From positions 1 through 64,000 of the forward strand of contig JANPBY010000027.1 of assembly GCA_031430645.1 (NCBI GenBank): a stretch of 64,000 nucleotides of DNA. Reading direction: 5' to 3'. Under the pieces are notes generated by a model. It was not told the DNA's origin, did no database searches, and saw nothing but the letters and a program-made list of their open reading frames with translations. The translations under genes were made by a program, and so were the position numbers. This DNA comes from JANPBY01 sp031430645 (GTDB lineage Bacteria; Actinomycetota; Actinomycetes; DATJPE01). Each line of letters opens with the position of its first letter. Position 1 is the first letter of the stretch. Below, in pieces: positions 55,697 to 64,000 of this stretch.

Positions 55697-56280
55697 CGTT
55701 GTCGCGCTCCATCACTCTCGTCTGCCGGATCCTCGTGATCAAGCAGTTCGTCAATAAGGCCGTGGTCCCCAGTGCCGAACAAGCCCAGCCGGTCCAGCGC
55801 CCACCGGCTGGCTGGGAACAGCACGAGCCAGCTGGCCAGGCCTAAGAACAGCAGGTCGCGAAGGATCTCCGGCAAGTACTGAGGGTCCGCCGTCTGGCCG
55901 CCGCCGCCGAAACAACCACAGTCGATGGACAGACCCCGGGCCCATGCCGACGACACCGCGGCGATGAAGACGACCATGAGGATTCCCGCAGTGAACGCCG
56001 CCGCTCGGGTTGCCAGGCCGACGACGAGCATGATGCCAATCATGATTTCGAAGAACGGCAGTCCGTAGCCGACGATGGTGGCCACGCCACTCGGCAAGAG
56101 TTGGTAGGCCGTGACCGCTGCTATTGCCTCATTGGGGTCGCCCACCTTGAGTCCACCCGCGACGATCAGCACGGCACCTAGCGCGAGCCGGGCAACGAGC
56201 GAGAGCCATAACTGCCACGTGCCGCCGGTGAACGCTCGTTGGATGTCGTCGGCGGCGACGTCCGGGACAGTGGTACTCAT
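55693..56280 (-). CDS. MauE/DoxX-family redox-associated membrane protein
   Basis: A 195-aa protein with four helices. The loop motif SIDCGCFGGGGQ carries a conserved vicinal Cys pair, as in MauE proteins that supply disulfide or thiol chemistry to periplasmic partners. Overlaps both the DsbA-like stop and the SCO1-like start by 4 bp, so these three genes are coupled. Confidence 0.85.
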   Translation of the reverse strand: MSTTVPDVAADDIQRAFTGGTWQLWLSLVARLALGAVLIVAGGLKVGDPNEAIAAVTAYQLLPSGVATIVGYGLPFFEIMIGIMLVVGLATRAAAFTAGILMVVFIAAVSSAWARGLSIDCGCFGGGGQTADPQYLPEILRDLLFLGLASWLVLFPASRWALDRLGLFGTGDHGLIDELLDHEDPADESDGARQR

Positions 56281-56927
56281 GCCGCCGACGCTAGTCGCGA
56301 AATATCCGCGCGCAGGTCACCGACAGGCGTTCCCTGCACCCACACCACGCTCACACCGCCAGGTCCGAACCCGATGATGTGTGCACCGTGGCCCACCTCG
56401 TAGCCGTCCTCAACCTGAGTCTCACCGCTCAGACCGACGCCAAGCTGACCCGCTGCCCGTTCCAGAACGGGGTCCGACGCCGACAGCCCCACCATCGTGG
56501 AGTCGAAACGGTCGAGGTAGGTGCGGATGACTTCTGGGGTATCGCGGTCCGGATCGACGCTGATCCATACGACCTGGATGCGCTGACGTACACCAGGATC
56601 GACCCGCCGCAGGGCCGCCACCAAGTCGGCAAGCTGGGCGCTACACACATCCGGGCAGGACGTGTAGCCGAAGGTCACCAAAGTGACCGGGCGAGTCGCG
56701 CCCGCAGTGAACGTCCAGGGAGCGCCAGAGGTGTCAGTAAAGGAGTCCGTGGGACGGAGATAGCCGGGATCGATCAGGGCTCCCGCGTAGCCGTCGTTGT
56801 CATTGAGCTCCACCACAACCCCAGCTGCAGTACTTGATGTCCCCCCACAGCCGGTGAGTGCCAGTGCCGCAGCGAGCCCGGCGAGCAGCCCGATGCGCCT
56901 CAGCGAAGTGCGAGACAGCGGGGGCAC
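56277..56927 (-). CDS. SCO1/SenC-family lipoprotein
   Basis: A 216-aa copper-chaperone-like thioredoxin-fold protein. The signal peptide (SRTSLRRIGLLAGLAAALALTGC) has a lipobox with Cys27, so it is a lipoprotein. Metal ligands are CPDVC at 91-95 and a His in EVGHGAHIIGF (about 180-183). SCO proteins deliver copper to cytochrome oxidase or act as thiol reductases; no oxidase gene is in this window. The GTG start at 56927 is chosen for the signal-peptide length. Confidence 0.87.
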   Translation of the reverse strand: MPPLSRTSLRRIGLLAGLAAALALTGCGGTSSTAAGVVVELNDNDGYAGALIDPGYLRPTDSFTDTSGAPWTFTAGATRPVTLVTFGYTSCPDVCSAQLADLVAALRRVDPGVRQRIQVVWISVDPDRDTPEVIRTYLDRFDSTMVGLSASDPVLERAAGQLGVGLSGETQVEDGYEVGHGAHIIGFGPGGVSVVWVQGTPVGDLRADISRLASAA

Positions 56928-56976
56928 ACGAATAGAGACCGCGCGGAGGCCCCGGAAGTTCCCAACGTGCACAACG

Positions 56977-57777
56977 TCACACCCGCCCGCGCACGCCCTC
57001 GGCGAGCTCACCCGCGAGCCGTGCGACTGCGGCCACCCCTGCGGACGGAGTCTCGGAGTCGAGCAGCAACCGGACGAACGCCGAACCGACAATAACCCCA
57101 TCGGCATAGGCCGCAACCTCGGCGGCCTGTGCCCCGGTGCTTACGCCGAGGCCAACACACACCGGCCCATGTGTTGCCCGTCGAACCCGCTCGACCAGTC
57201 CTTCAGCGACTCCGTCGACCGACGCTCGTGCTCCGGTCACGCCCATGGTCGAGGCTGCGTAGACGAACCCGGTCGTCACCGAAGCCACTCGTTCGATGCG
57301 CTCGGGCGTGGACGATGGCGCCACAAGGAAGACCGTGTCGATGCCGGCCGCCTCGGTGGCCACGAGCCACGGATCCGCCTCATCCGGGATCAGGTCAGGC
57401 GTGATGACGCCGCACCCTCCGGCCCGGGCCAGATCAGCGGTAAAGGCCTCGATGCCGTAACGCTCGATCGGGTTCCAGTAAGACATGACCAGAGCTGGCG
57501 CCCCCGTGGCCGCCGCCCCTTCGACCGTGTGCAGCACGTCGGCCGCGCGGGTCCCCTGGGCGAGTGACTGCTCCGCTGCCGCCTGGATCGTAGGGCCATC
57601 CATCAGCGGGTCGCTGTAGGGGAAGCCGACCTCGATGATGTCCACACCGCTCTCGACCATCGCCTCGAGGACGGCGATTCCACCCACGACGCTCGGGAAC
57701 CCGGCCGGTAAGTAGCCAATGAGGGCCGCGCGTCCCTCTCTGCGCGACTCAACGAAGACCTCCGCGAGGGACGCCAT
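56977..57777 (-). CDS. trpA: Tryptophan synthase alpha chain
   Basis: Cleaves indole-3-glycerol phosphate to indole, delivered to TrpB. A 266-aa TIM barrel with GYLPAGFPS, the active-site Glu in DIIEVGFPYSDPLMDGP and a GVSTG phosphate loop. The start overlaps the trpB stop (TGATG). Followed, not overlapped, by the SCO1 gene on the same strand order upstream to downstream trpC-B-A then SCO1. Confidence 0.95.
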   Translation of the reverse strand: MASLAEVFVESRREGRAALIGYLPAGFPSVVGGIAVLEAMVESGVDIIEVGFPYSDPLMDGPTIQAAAEQSLAQGTRAADVLHTVEGAAATGAPALVMSYWNPIERYGIEAFTADLARAGGCGVITPDLIPDEADPWLVATEAAGIDTVFLVAPSSTPERIERVASVTTGFVYAASTMGVTGARASVDGVAEGLVERVRRATHGPVCVGLGVSTGAQAAEVAAYADGVIVGSAFVRLLLDSETPSAGVAAVARLAGELAEGVRGRV

Positions 57778-59015
57778 CAGGTGGCTTCCCCTGTCGTAAG
57801 GCCGAACCAGGCTGCCGCCGTGTCAACGTCTTTGTCTCCGCGCCCGGACAAATTCACCAGGATGACCGCGTCGGGACCGAGCTCTCGACCCAGCTCGAGG
57901 GTCCCGGCCAGCGCGTGGGCGCTCTCGATGGCCGGGATGATTCCCTCGGTACGGCACAAAACCGCAAACGCGTCCATCGCAGAGGCGTCAGTGACCGGGC
58001 GATAGTTCGCCCGCCCCGTGTCCGCGAGCCAGGCGTGCTCAGGACCGACACCGGGGTAGTCGAGACCAGCGGAGATCGAGTGCGACTCGATGGTCTGACC
58101 CATGTCGTCCTGGAGCAGATAGGACCTGGCCCCGTGCAGGACGCCCGGCGCGCCACCGGTGATCGTGGCCGCATGTCGCCCTGTTTCGACCCCGTCACCC
58201 GCGGCTTCGAAGCCGTACAACGCAACCGACGGATCGTTCAAGAAAGGGTGAAAGATCCCTATTGCGTTGGACCCGCCACCAACACAGGCCGCGACCGCAT
58301 CCGGCAGCCGCCCGAGCAGCTCTAGGGTCTGAGCCCTCGCCTCGACCCCGATGACTCGGTGGAAGTCACGGACCATGGAGGGGAACGGGTGAGGCCCTGC
58401 CACCGTGCCCAGCATGTAGTGGGTGCTGTCGACGTTGGTGACCCAGTCGCGCATGGCCTCGTTGATGGCGTCCTTGAGGGTGCGGCTCCCAGTCCTGACC
58501 GGGATGACCTCGGCTCCCAGCAGCCGCATGCGAGCAACATTGAGCGCTTGACGTTTGGTGTCTTCCTCGCCCATATAGACGACGCACTCGAGGCCGAGCA
58601 GCGCGCAGGCTGTCGCAGCCGCGACCCCGTGCTGCCCCGCGCCGGTCTCCGCAATGACCCGAGGCTTGCCCATCCGGACGGTGAGCAAGGCTTGGCCGAG
58701 GACGTTGTTGATCTTGTGTGACCCGGTGTGGTTGAGATCCTCGCGCTTGAGGAGCACCATGGCCCCTCCGGCCTCCGCGCCGAAGCGCTTAGCCTCGGTG
58801 AGCGGCGATGGCCGCCCGGTGTACGTGCGTTGCAGGTGGTCGAGTTCAGCCGCGAACAATGGGTCGGCCTTGGCCACGGCGTAGGCCTGGGTGAGCTGAT
58901 CGAGGGCCTCGACGAGGGCCTCAGGTACGAAGCGGCCGCCGTAGGTCCCGAAGTGACCCGCCGCGTCAGGCAGCGCCCCCGCCTGGAGGTCCGGCGCGAA
59001 CGACGAGGTGGTCAA
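57777..59015 (-). CDS. trpB: Tryptophan synthase beta chain
   Basis: A PLP-dependent enzyme (412 aa) joining indole and serine. The PLP lysine is in LNHTGSHKINNVLGQA and the phosphate loop is GGGSNAIG. The TTG start at 59015 overlaps the trpC stop (TTGA), with GGGAG upstream. Confidence 0.96.
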   Translation of the reverse strand: MTTSSFAPDLQAGALPDAAGHFGTYGGRFVPEALVEALDQLTQAYAVAKADPLFAAELDHLQRTYTGRPSPLTEAKRFGAEAGGAMVLLKREDLNHTGSHKINNVLGQALLTVRMGKPRVIAETGAGQHGVAAATACALLGLECVVYMGEEDTKRQALNVARMRLLGAEVIPVRTGSRTLKDAINEAMRDWVTNVDSTHYMLGTVAGPHPFPSMVRDFHRVIGVEARAQTLELLGRLPDAVAACVGGGSNAIGIFHPFLNDPSVALYGFEAAGDGVETGRHAATITGGAPGVLHGARSYLLQDDMGQTIESHSISAGLDYPGVGPEHAWLADTGRANYRPVTDASAMDAFAVLCRTEGIIPAIESAHALAGTLELGRELGPDAVILVNLSGRGDKDVDTAAAWFGLTTGEAT

Positions 59016-59830
59016 CGCTCTCCCTTGACATGCTTCAGAGCAGGGTGCGAACCGGCCGCGACCAGATCAGCCACCGCCACCCGCGCGTCTTCTCCCGTGA
59101 CGAGGCTCTCCCCCACGAGCACGGCGTCCGCTCCTGCCCTGGCGTAGTCGATGACATCACGGGGGCCACGTACTCCGGATTCGGCGACAGCGATGATCCC
59201 CGTAGGGATCCCCGGACGGACCCGGGCGAAGGTCTCTCGATCCACCTCGAGGGTCTTGAGGTTCCGCGCGTTGACTCCAATGATGCGCGCTCCAGCATCG
59301 ACGGCTCGGTCGACCTCAGCGGCGTCATGGACCTCGACAAGGGGGGTGAGGCCAAGGGACTCCGCACGTTCCACGAGACTGACCAGCGCAGACTGCTCGA
59401 GCGCGGCAACAATGAGAAGCACCAGGTCGGCGCCGAAGGCCCGCGCCTCCCACAACTGGTAGCTGCTGACAATGAAATCCTTGCGCAGCACCGGGATATC
59501 AACGGCCGCACGCACGGCCACGAGGTCGTCGAGGCTGCCGCCGAAGCGGCGTCCCTCGGTGAGCACACTGATCACCGAGGCTCCACCGGCTTCGTATTCT
59601 GCCGCGAGCGCTGCTGGGTCCTCGATGGCGGCGAGCTCACCCTTGCTCGGACTCGAGCGCTTGACCTCCGCGATCACCGCGACACCGTCGCCCCGCAAGG
59701 CTCCGGCTCCGTCCAACGGCTGCGTGCTCGCCGCGTGGACACGCTCTTTGAGCCGGTCGAGCGACACTGTTTCCTGGCGCGCCGCAAGGTCGGCGCGCAC
59801 CCCCTCGAGGATGTCGTCAAGCACACTCAT
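59012..59830 (-). CDS. trpC: Indole-3-glycerol phosphate synthase
   Basis: Closes the indole ring in tryptophan synthesis. A 272-aa TIM barrel with EVKRSSPSKGEL, VLRKDFIVSSYQLWEARAFGAD and GVNARNLKTLEVD. The ATG at 59830 has GAGGAGG upstream. The open frame extends to 60058, but that part is antisense-like sequence inside the DUF2752 gene. Confidence 0.95.
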   Translation of the reverse strand: MSVLDDILEGVRADLAARQETVSLDRLKERVHAASTQPLDGAGALRGDGVAVIAEVKRSSPSKGELAAIEDPAALAAEYEAGGASVISVLTEGRRFGGSLDDLVAVRAAVDIPVLRKDFIVSSYQLWEARAFGADLVLLIVAALEQSALVSLVERAESLGLTPLVEVHDAAEVDRAVDAGARIIGVNARNLKTLEVDRETFARVRPGIPTGIIAVAESGVRGPRDVIDYARAGADAVLVGESLVTGEDARVAVADLVAAGSHPALKHVKGER

Positions 59831-59900
59831 CGCGGCCTCCTCGCTTTGTCCCCCGCAGGCCCAGGGTAGTCGTCGAGATCCGCCGCTCCGAACGAGGGCG

Positions 59901-60338
59901 TCAGCCAGGACCAGAGCCAAGGAATGGCACCGTGGGGATGTTGCGGACGACCCACCAACCAAGGACCAGAACAAGCACCGTGAACGGGACCCAGGGGCGA
60001 TGCGGCGCTGGGCGAGGCTCGCCCGTCCACGCGCGCCGCACCCACGCAATCCAGACAAGAATCAGGGCAGGCAGCACCACTATGGCCAGGGCATTCTGAT
60101 CAAGCGCCGCGAGCGGGTGACCCGTGGCGAGCTCATGGATCCCGCGCAGGGTCCCGCAGCCGGGACAGTCGAGGCCGGTCACCGCGCGAAACGGGCACAG
60201 GGGGTAGTGCCCGGGCTCGCTCGGGTCGACCACTACAAGCAGCGACACGACCCCGAACGCTGCGCCAGCCACAGCCGCCGGCGCGATAGACCCTCGCCGG
60301 TCGCGCTCCACGAGTACGTCGTTTCGGATCAGGGACAT
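59901..60338 (-). CDS. DUF2752 membrane protein (first copy)
   Basis: A 145-aa protein with about three helices. It has the DUF2752 signature: CPFRAVTGLDCPGCGTLRGIHEL, with CP and CPGCG motifs. Function unknown. The ATG at 60338 follows the CD225 stop (60341) at once, so they are likely cotranscribed. A second DUF2752 protein lies at 61267-61686. Confidence 0.85.
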   Translation of the reverse strand: MSLIRNDVLVERDRRGSIAPAAVAGAAFGVVSLLVVVDPSEPGHYPLCPFRAVTGLDCPGCGTLRGIHELATGHPLAALDQNALAIVVLPALILVWIAWVRRAWTGEPRPAPHRPWVPFTVLVLVLGWWVVRNIPTVPFLGSGPG

Positions 60339-60340
60339 GT

Positions 60341-60661
60341 CTAGGTCGATGAGGAAGACAGGAGCGCAAGAACGATAGCGAGAAGAACAAACAGGACTGT
60401 TAAAGCCACCGAGGCGACGGCGGACCAGATCGCCCACTTCTTAGCATTCTCAGACGACGCAGCCGCGCCCACGTAGTCACCCGCGTAGTACTTCGAGCTG
60501 ACCTGGGTGGAATACACGATGCTCACGATCCCCAACGGGACGCAGCAGAAAATCGTGGTGAGGATGGCCCACACCAGGTAGTTGTCCGGCATCGGACCCG
60601 GCGCGGCAGCTCCGTAGCCGTACTGCGGTGGGTAGGCGGGCGGTGGCGCGTCGTAGGACAT
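60341..60661 (-). CDS. CD225/dispanin-family small membrane protein
   Basis: A 106-aa protein with a Pro/Tyr/Gly-rich N-terminus (PPPAYPPQYGYG) and two membrane helices (about 28-50 and 76-100) separated by a loop containing SSKYYAGDYVGAA. The pattern LTTIFCCVPLGIVSIVYS is the CD225 core. Animal relatives are the IFITM proteins; bacterial function is unknown. ATG 60661 has GAGGGAA upstream. Confidence 0.85.
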   Translation of the reverse strand: MSYDAPPPAYPPQYGYGAAAPGPMPDNYLVWAILTTIFCCVPLGIVSIVYSTQVSSKYYAGDYVGAAASSENAKKWAIWSAVASVALTVLFVLLAIVLALLSSSST

Positions 60662-60772
60662 GTCTTCCCTCTTTCGGCAGGTCGAGAAAGCATCCAGGCA
60701 GGCCGGTGCTTCTGTCGCTAGGCTGCCAGGCATTGTGCCCGGCACATCCCGCGGCGACTGATGGAGGGTCAG

Positions 60773-61225
60773 ATGACGACACCACAGGACGGCACTCCGG
60801 CTGAGGAGCCCCTGGGCGACGACGGCCAAAGCGGCCACGTAGAACCATCTGACTCTCAGCCGCCGCCTCCACCTTCGCCCCCGACGTACCCGCCGCCGCC
60901 CCCGCCGCCGTCCGCCTACCCACCGCCGCCGGATGGCTTTCCAGGCGCCACGCCCGGCGTGTACGCCGAGGCCGCGGGAGCAATCGGCACCCCGAAGCAA
61001 AACGGGAAAGCCATCGCCTCACTCGTCCTGGGGATCCTTGGATTTTGCATCTGCGGAATCATCCTCGGCGCTGTTGCCGTCTTCCTTGGCCTTCAGGCCC
61101 GCAAGGAGATCGCTGCGTCCAACGGGACACAAGGCGGCGATGGCCTGGCCCTTGCGGGGCTGATCGTCGGGGGCATCGCCGTCGTGCTGGGCTTCGGCCA
61201 GCTGATCTACGTGCTTGGCCGCTGA
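60773..61225 (+). CDS. Proline-rich DUF4190 membrane protein
   Basis: A 150-aa protein with a disordered Pro-rich N-terminus (PPPPPSPPTYPPPPPPP near 31-47) and a DUF4190 domain with two membrane helices (AIASLVLGILGFCICGII and GLALAGLIVGGIAVVLGF). ATG 60773 has GGAGGG upstream. Divergent from CD225. Function unknown. Confidence 0.8.
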   Translation: MTTPQDGTPAEEPLGDDGQSGHVEPSDSQPPPPPSPPTYPPPPPPPSAYPPPPDGFPGATPGVYAEAAGAIGTPKQNGKAIASLVLGILGFCICGIILGAVAVFLGLQARKEIAASNGTQGGDGLALAGLIVGGIAVVLGFGQLIYVLGR

Positions 61226-61266
61226 CCCTGATCCCGCATACTCTGGGATCTGAGACTAGGTCCGGT

Positions 61267-61686
61267 TCAGGGAGCGAGGAACGCCCCAAATGGCTGGTTG
61301 CGCAGGACCATGAAGACAAGCAGCACAACGGCTCCGGCCCATACCTGACGCGTGGTCGGCGAGATCATCTCGCGCATAGAGCCGCGAGCACGATCCCGTA
61401 CCCACAAGATCCAGGCAACAATCGCGACCGGCAAGAGCAGGACGAAGAGCGCATTGCTGGACGCCGCTCCCGCGACATCACCCTGCGTCAGGTCATTCGC
61501 CGCGCGCAACCCGCCGCACATCGGGCAATAGAACCCCAGCAGGGACAGCGTCGGGCAGACCGGGTAGCGGCCGGGCTGGTGGGGATCGATCAGGCCCACC
61601 AGAGCGAAGGCTGCGACCACGACTCCACCGGTTGCCAGGGGACCTGCTAGTCGTTGCCGGATCGCGGCGCGTTCAAGAGTGCTCAT
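61267..61686 (-). CDS. DUF2752 membrane protein (second copy)
   Basis: A 139-aa protein with three helices and the signature CPTLSLLGFYCPMCGGLRAANDL, paralogous to the first copy. Its ATG at 61686 overlaps the sensor-kinase stop (61683), so it is cotranscribed with the two-component system. Confidence 0.85.
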   Translation of the reverse strand: MSTLERAAIRQRLAGPLATGGVVVAAFALVGLIDPHQPGRYPVCPTLSLLGFYCPMCGGLRAANDLTQGDVAGAASSNALFVLLLPVAIVAWILWVRDRARGSMREMISPTTRQVWAGAVVLLVFMVLRNQPFGAFLAP

Positions 61687-63095
61687 GACGCTTCGAGGCT
61701 AGCCGATCCACCGGCCGCGGAGGGGTTCGGCAGCCTTACCCCGAAGCTTGCTCCGCCTTCTTCGGCCCGACCGGCGACAGCCTCGCCGCCGAGGCGAATG
61801 GCGAGCCCGGCGACGAGTGCCAAGCCCAGTCCGGTGCCGACTTTTCGCACCCCGCGATAGCGCTCGTAGAGCACGCCCCGGTCGAAGGCGACTGAGAGAT
61901 CGTCGTCAGTCAGCCCGGGGCCACCGTCGCGTACTTCGATGATCAAGAAGCCGGGCGCGGACCGGACAGCAAGAACCACCGGCGCTCCCTCCGGGGTTAC
62001 CCGAAGCGCGTTCTCGGCCAACCCATCGATGATCTGTCGGACGCGCCCTGGGTCGGTCCAGACCTCGAGCGGGCCTGGCGGGACCTCAAGGACGAAGTCC
62101 ACCCCCGCCGCCAAACAGCGCGTGCTCCATACGTCGGCAGCTTGGATCACGAGCACCCGTAGATCGGTGAGTACCGTGTCGACCCTGAAGTCCTGCGCGC
62201 CGAGCCGAGCGAGGTCGAGCAGATCGCTGACCAAGCGGTCCAGCCGTTCGGACTCGGCCAGCACCGTGGCGCCTGTTCGACTCACGTCCTCGGTCGGCAC
62301 CACTCCGTCAGCGAGGGCTTCGGCGTATCCACGCACGGCCGTGAGAGGCGTCCGCAGCTCGTGAGAAATTGAGAGCAGGAAGGCGCGTTCCCGCCCCTCA
62401 GACGTCGCGAGCGCATCGCTGAGCAGGTTGAGTGCCTCGGACAGGTCGGCAACCTCCGCAGGCCCCTCAAGCGGGAGGCGGACGTCACGGGCGCCAGTGG
62501 CGAGCCGGTGCGCTGCCTCTGCCGCGCGCTGCATGGGGCGCGCCAGCCAGCGTGCCAGCAGCCATCCCGCGACCACTGAACCGGCGAGGCCCAGCACCAA
62601 GGGAAGCAGCAGCCTCCTTCTCGCCTCGGCTGCGGTGCTGCCGACGAACGCCGCAGGTTGCGCCAGCACGACGTCGGCCGGTCCGTCCGTCGGGCGTGCT
62701 TCAAACAACCAACGGGCCCCGTTGATGTCACGGATGTCGGAGACCGGCTGGCCGCCGGCCAGCAAGGCCAGATCCGCATCGGTGACAAGCTCCGGAGGCT
62801 GCCCCTTGGCACGCAGGAAGAACACCCCGATCTCTTGGGCGCGCAGGACCTGCGCCAACTTGACCGGCCTCTGCCCGGGCGTGCCAGCGTCGCGATCGAG
62901 AGCGACCGCCATCAGGTCCGCCTGCCGACCCAAGGTCACCCGCGCCTGATCCTCGGCTGCACCGCGGATCAGGCTCATGGCCACCACGCCGGTGATCACG
63001 ACGGCAAGCAGGGCAACCGCCGTGGTCACGAGGGTGACGCGCGCGACGATTCCGCCCCTGCGGTGATCCCGGGCCAGTTGGGTGGGATCAGGCAC
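61683..63095 (-). CDS. Sensor histidine kinase
   Basis: A 470-aa kinase. TM1 (about 17-43), an extracytoplasmic sensor segment (45-160), TM2 (161-182), HAMP (183-235), HisKA with the phosphorylated His245 (SISHELRTPLTAVRGYAE), and HATPase_c with N box VRQIIDGLAENALRV and G boxes DGGPGL and GTGLGLALV. The start is GTG 63095, overlapping the response-regulator stop by 8 bp. Signal unknown. Confidence 0.93.
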   Translation of the reverse strand: MPDPTQLARDHRRGGIVARVTLVTTAVALLAVVITGVVAMSLIRGAAEDQARVTLGRQADLMAVALDRDAGTPGQRPVKLAQVLRAQEIGVFFLRAKGQPPELVTDADLALLAGGQPVSDIRDINGARWLFEARPTDGPADVVLAQPAAFVGSTAAEARRRLLLPLVLGLAGSVVAGWLLARWLARPMQRAAEAAHRLATGARDVRLPLEGPAEVADLSEALNLLSDALATSEGRERAFLLSISHELRTPLTAVRGYAEALADGVVPTEDVSRTGATVLAESERLDRLVSDLLDLARLGAQDFRVDTVLTDLRVLVIQAADVWSTRCLAAGVDFVLEVPPGPLEVWTDPGRVRQIIDGLAENALRVTPEGAPVVLAVRSAPGFLIIEVRDGGPGLTDDDLSVAFDRGVLYERYRGVRKVGTGLGLALVAGLAIRLGGEAVAGRAEEGGASFGVRLPNPSAAGGSASLEAS

Positions 63096-63813
63096 CCGAC
63101 GGCTCCTCGACGGAGTACCCGACCCCACGCACGGTTCGGATCGGACTGGCCAACCCCAGCTTGGCCCTGAGCTGGGCGATGTGGACATCCACGGTTCGCG
63201 TTCCGGCCGCGGCTTCATAGCCCCACACCTCGGAGAGCAACTGCTCGCGGGTGAACACGCGACGCGGCCGACGCACCAAGTAGGCGAGCAACCCGAACTC
63301 TGTGGCCGTGAGGTCGAGTTCACGGTCGTCGACCTCGACCCTTCGGCGGCCAAGGTCGACGGTGACCGCGCCGACGACATAGGTCTGTTGCTCACCCTCC
63401 GGTCCCCGGGCACGACGTACGCAAGCCTTGACCCGGGCCACGAGTTCGCGCGGGCTGAACGGCTTCGTGACGTAGTCATCCGCACCTAGCTCGAGTCCAA
63501 GCACCCGGTCCACTTCGTCATCGCGGGCTGTACAGAAGAGGATGGGAGTCCAGTCGCCGGCCGCGCGCAACTGTCGGCACACCTCGATGCCGTCGAGGCC
63601 TGGAAGGCCGACATCGAGGACGATTGCTGCCGGATGCAAGGTGCGCGCTATCGACAGCCCAGCGCGGCCGTCGCTCTCGACGTGAACGCCGAAGCCTTCA
63701 CGGGTCAGGTACAACCTGATCAGGTCGGCGATGGGACGTTCATCCTCGATCACCAGAACCAGACCTTTGGACGTGCCGTTCTCAGCGAGGGGCGCGACTC
63801 CCGATTCGGTCAT
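63088..63813 (-). CDS. OmpR-family response regulator
   Basis: A 241-aa regulator. The receiver domain (about 18-130) has Asp67 (phosphoacceptor, VLDVGLPG) and Lys117 (TKPFSP); the C-terminal winged helix is LDLTATEFGLLAYLVRRPRRVFTREQLL to VRGVGYSVEE. The start is ATG 63813 or GTG 63846. Pairs with the kinase, and may control the DUF2752 cluster. Confidence 0.92.
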   Translation of the reverse strand: MTESGVAPLAENGTSKGLVLVIEDERPIADLIRLYLTREGFGVHVESDGRAGLSIARTLHPAAIVLDVGLPGLDGIEVCRQLRAAGDWTPILFCTARDDEVDRVLGLELGADDYVTKPFSPRELVARVKACVRRARGPEGEQQTYVVGAVTVDLGRRRVEVDDRELDLTATEFGLLAYLVRRPRRVFTREQLLSEVWGYEAAAGTRTVDVHIAQLRAKLGLASPIRTVRGVGYSVEEPSGA

Positions 63814-63895
63814 GTCTGCGCCCGCATCACCACCCAACTGTGGCACGGCCCTCAGCGCAGATCGGTCAGCGTTGTGTTCGAGTTGTGTGAAGAGC

Positions 63896-64000
63896 TCAGG
63901 TGGTCTGAACCGGGTTCCGTGGCTCGGGAACTGCGTCCTCCGAGCCGCTCATCATCTGCATGACCTTGCCCACGATGCAGCCCAGGACGATGATGCCCAC
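63896..64000 (-). CDS. C-terminal end of a probable membrane protein (runs off the right edge)
   Basis: A 34-codon minus-strand frame is open to the edge and ends at TGA 63896-63898: a hydrophobic segment VGIIVLGCIVGKVMQMM followed by a polar tail. It could be the C-terminus of a small membrane protein. Too short to classify. Confidence 0.4.
   Translation of the reverse strand: MGIIVLGCIVGKVMQMMSGSEDAVPEPRNPVQTT

Overview
This 64 kb window comes from a high-GC actinobacterial chromosome (Actinomycetota). The evidence is an actinobacterial integration host factor (MihF-type), a BldD regulator, a helicase-dead PriA and the argCJBD-argR, def-fmt-rsmB-rpe-rib and gmk-rpoZ-coaBC-metK-priA gene orders. 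PyrD with a PyrK subunit and a type-1 PyrF point loosely to a Propionibacteriales-like lineage, but I cannot name a genus. Nearly everything is core metabolism on the minus strand. I saw no tRNA, rRNA, IS element, prophage or CRISPR array.

Layout. 0-5 kb: arginine genes argC-J-B-D, then argR, which runs off the left edge. 5-12 kb: pheS-pheT, an oxygenase-like gene of unknown function, an rRNA 2'-O-methyltransferase, and infC-rpmI-rplT with a structured leader. 12-17 kb: an aquaporin, an SseB-like protein, an MFS exporter, a SulP anion transporter and a small convergent gene. 17-23 kb: a PH-domain membrane protein, hisG-hisE, then ribH-ribBA-ribE-ribD behind an FMN riboswitch, and rpe. 23-25 kb: a two-gene plus-strand cassette (a CDP-glycerol glycerophosphotransferase-like protein and an NTP-transferase) inserted between rpe and rsmB. 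25-34 kb: rsmB, fmt, def, priA, a palindromic repeat, metK, coaBC, rpoZ, gmk and mihF. 34-45 kb: a lone cyclic-nucleotide-binding protein and the full pyrimidine operon pyrR-B-C-carA-carB-pyrK-pyrD-pyrF. 45-54 kb: bldD (plus strand), pyk, gltB-gltD and a VIT1-like protein. 54-57 kb: lgt and a thiol-redox set (DsbA-like, MauE/DoxX-like, SCO1-like). 57-60 kb: trpC-B-A. 60-64 kb: a small membrane-protein cluster (DUF2752, CD225, DUF4190, DUF2752), a two-component system and a gene fragment at the right edge.

How it works together. Most operons are tightly packed, with 1-8 bp stop/start overlaps (ATGA, GTGA, TTGA, TGATG) that imply translational coupling. Visible regulation includes ArgR-box-like sequence over the argC promoter, an infC start at ATC behind an attenuator-like hairpin, an FMN riboswitch, a PyrR-type RNA hairpin over the pyrR ribosome site, and twin BldD-like boxes at bldD. 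A recurrent feature is a TANNNT-type -10 box 6-8 nt from the start codon, which predicts leaderless mRNAs for argC, pheS, the rRNA methyltransferase, sseB-like, MFS, sulP, rpe and pyk.

The least ordinary parts are the glycerophosphotransferase/nucleotidyltransferase cassette, the oxygenase-like gene between pheS and the rRNA methyltransferase, the DUF2752/CD225 cluster, and a palindromic repeat family with the core GCGACACGC at two intergenic sites.
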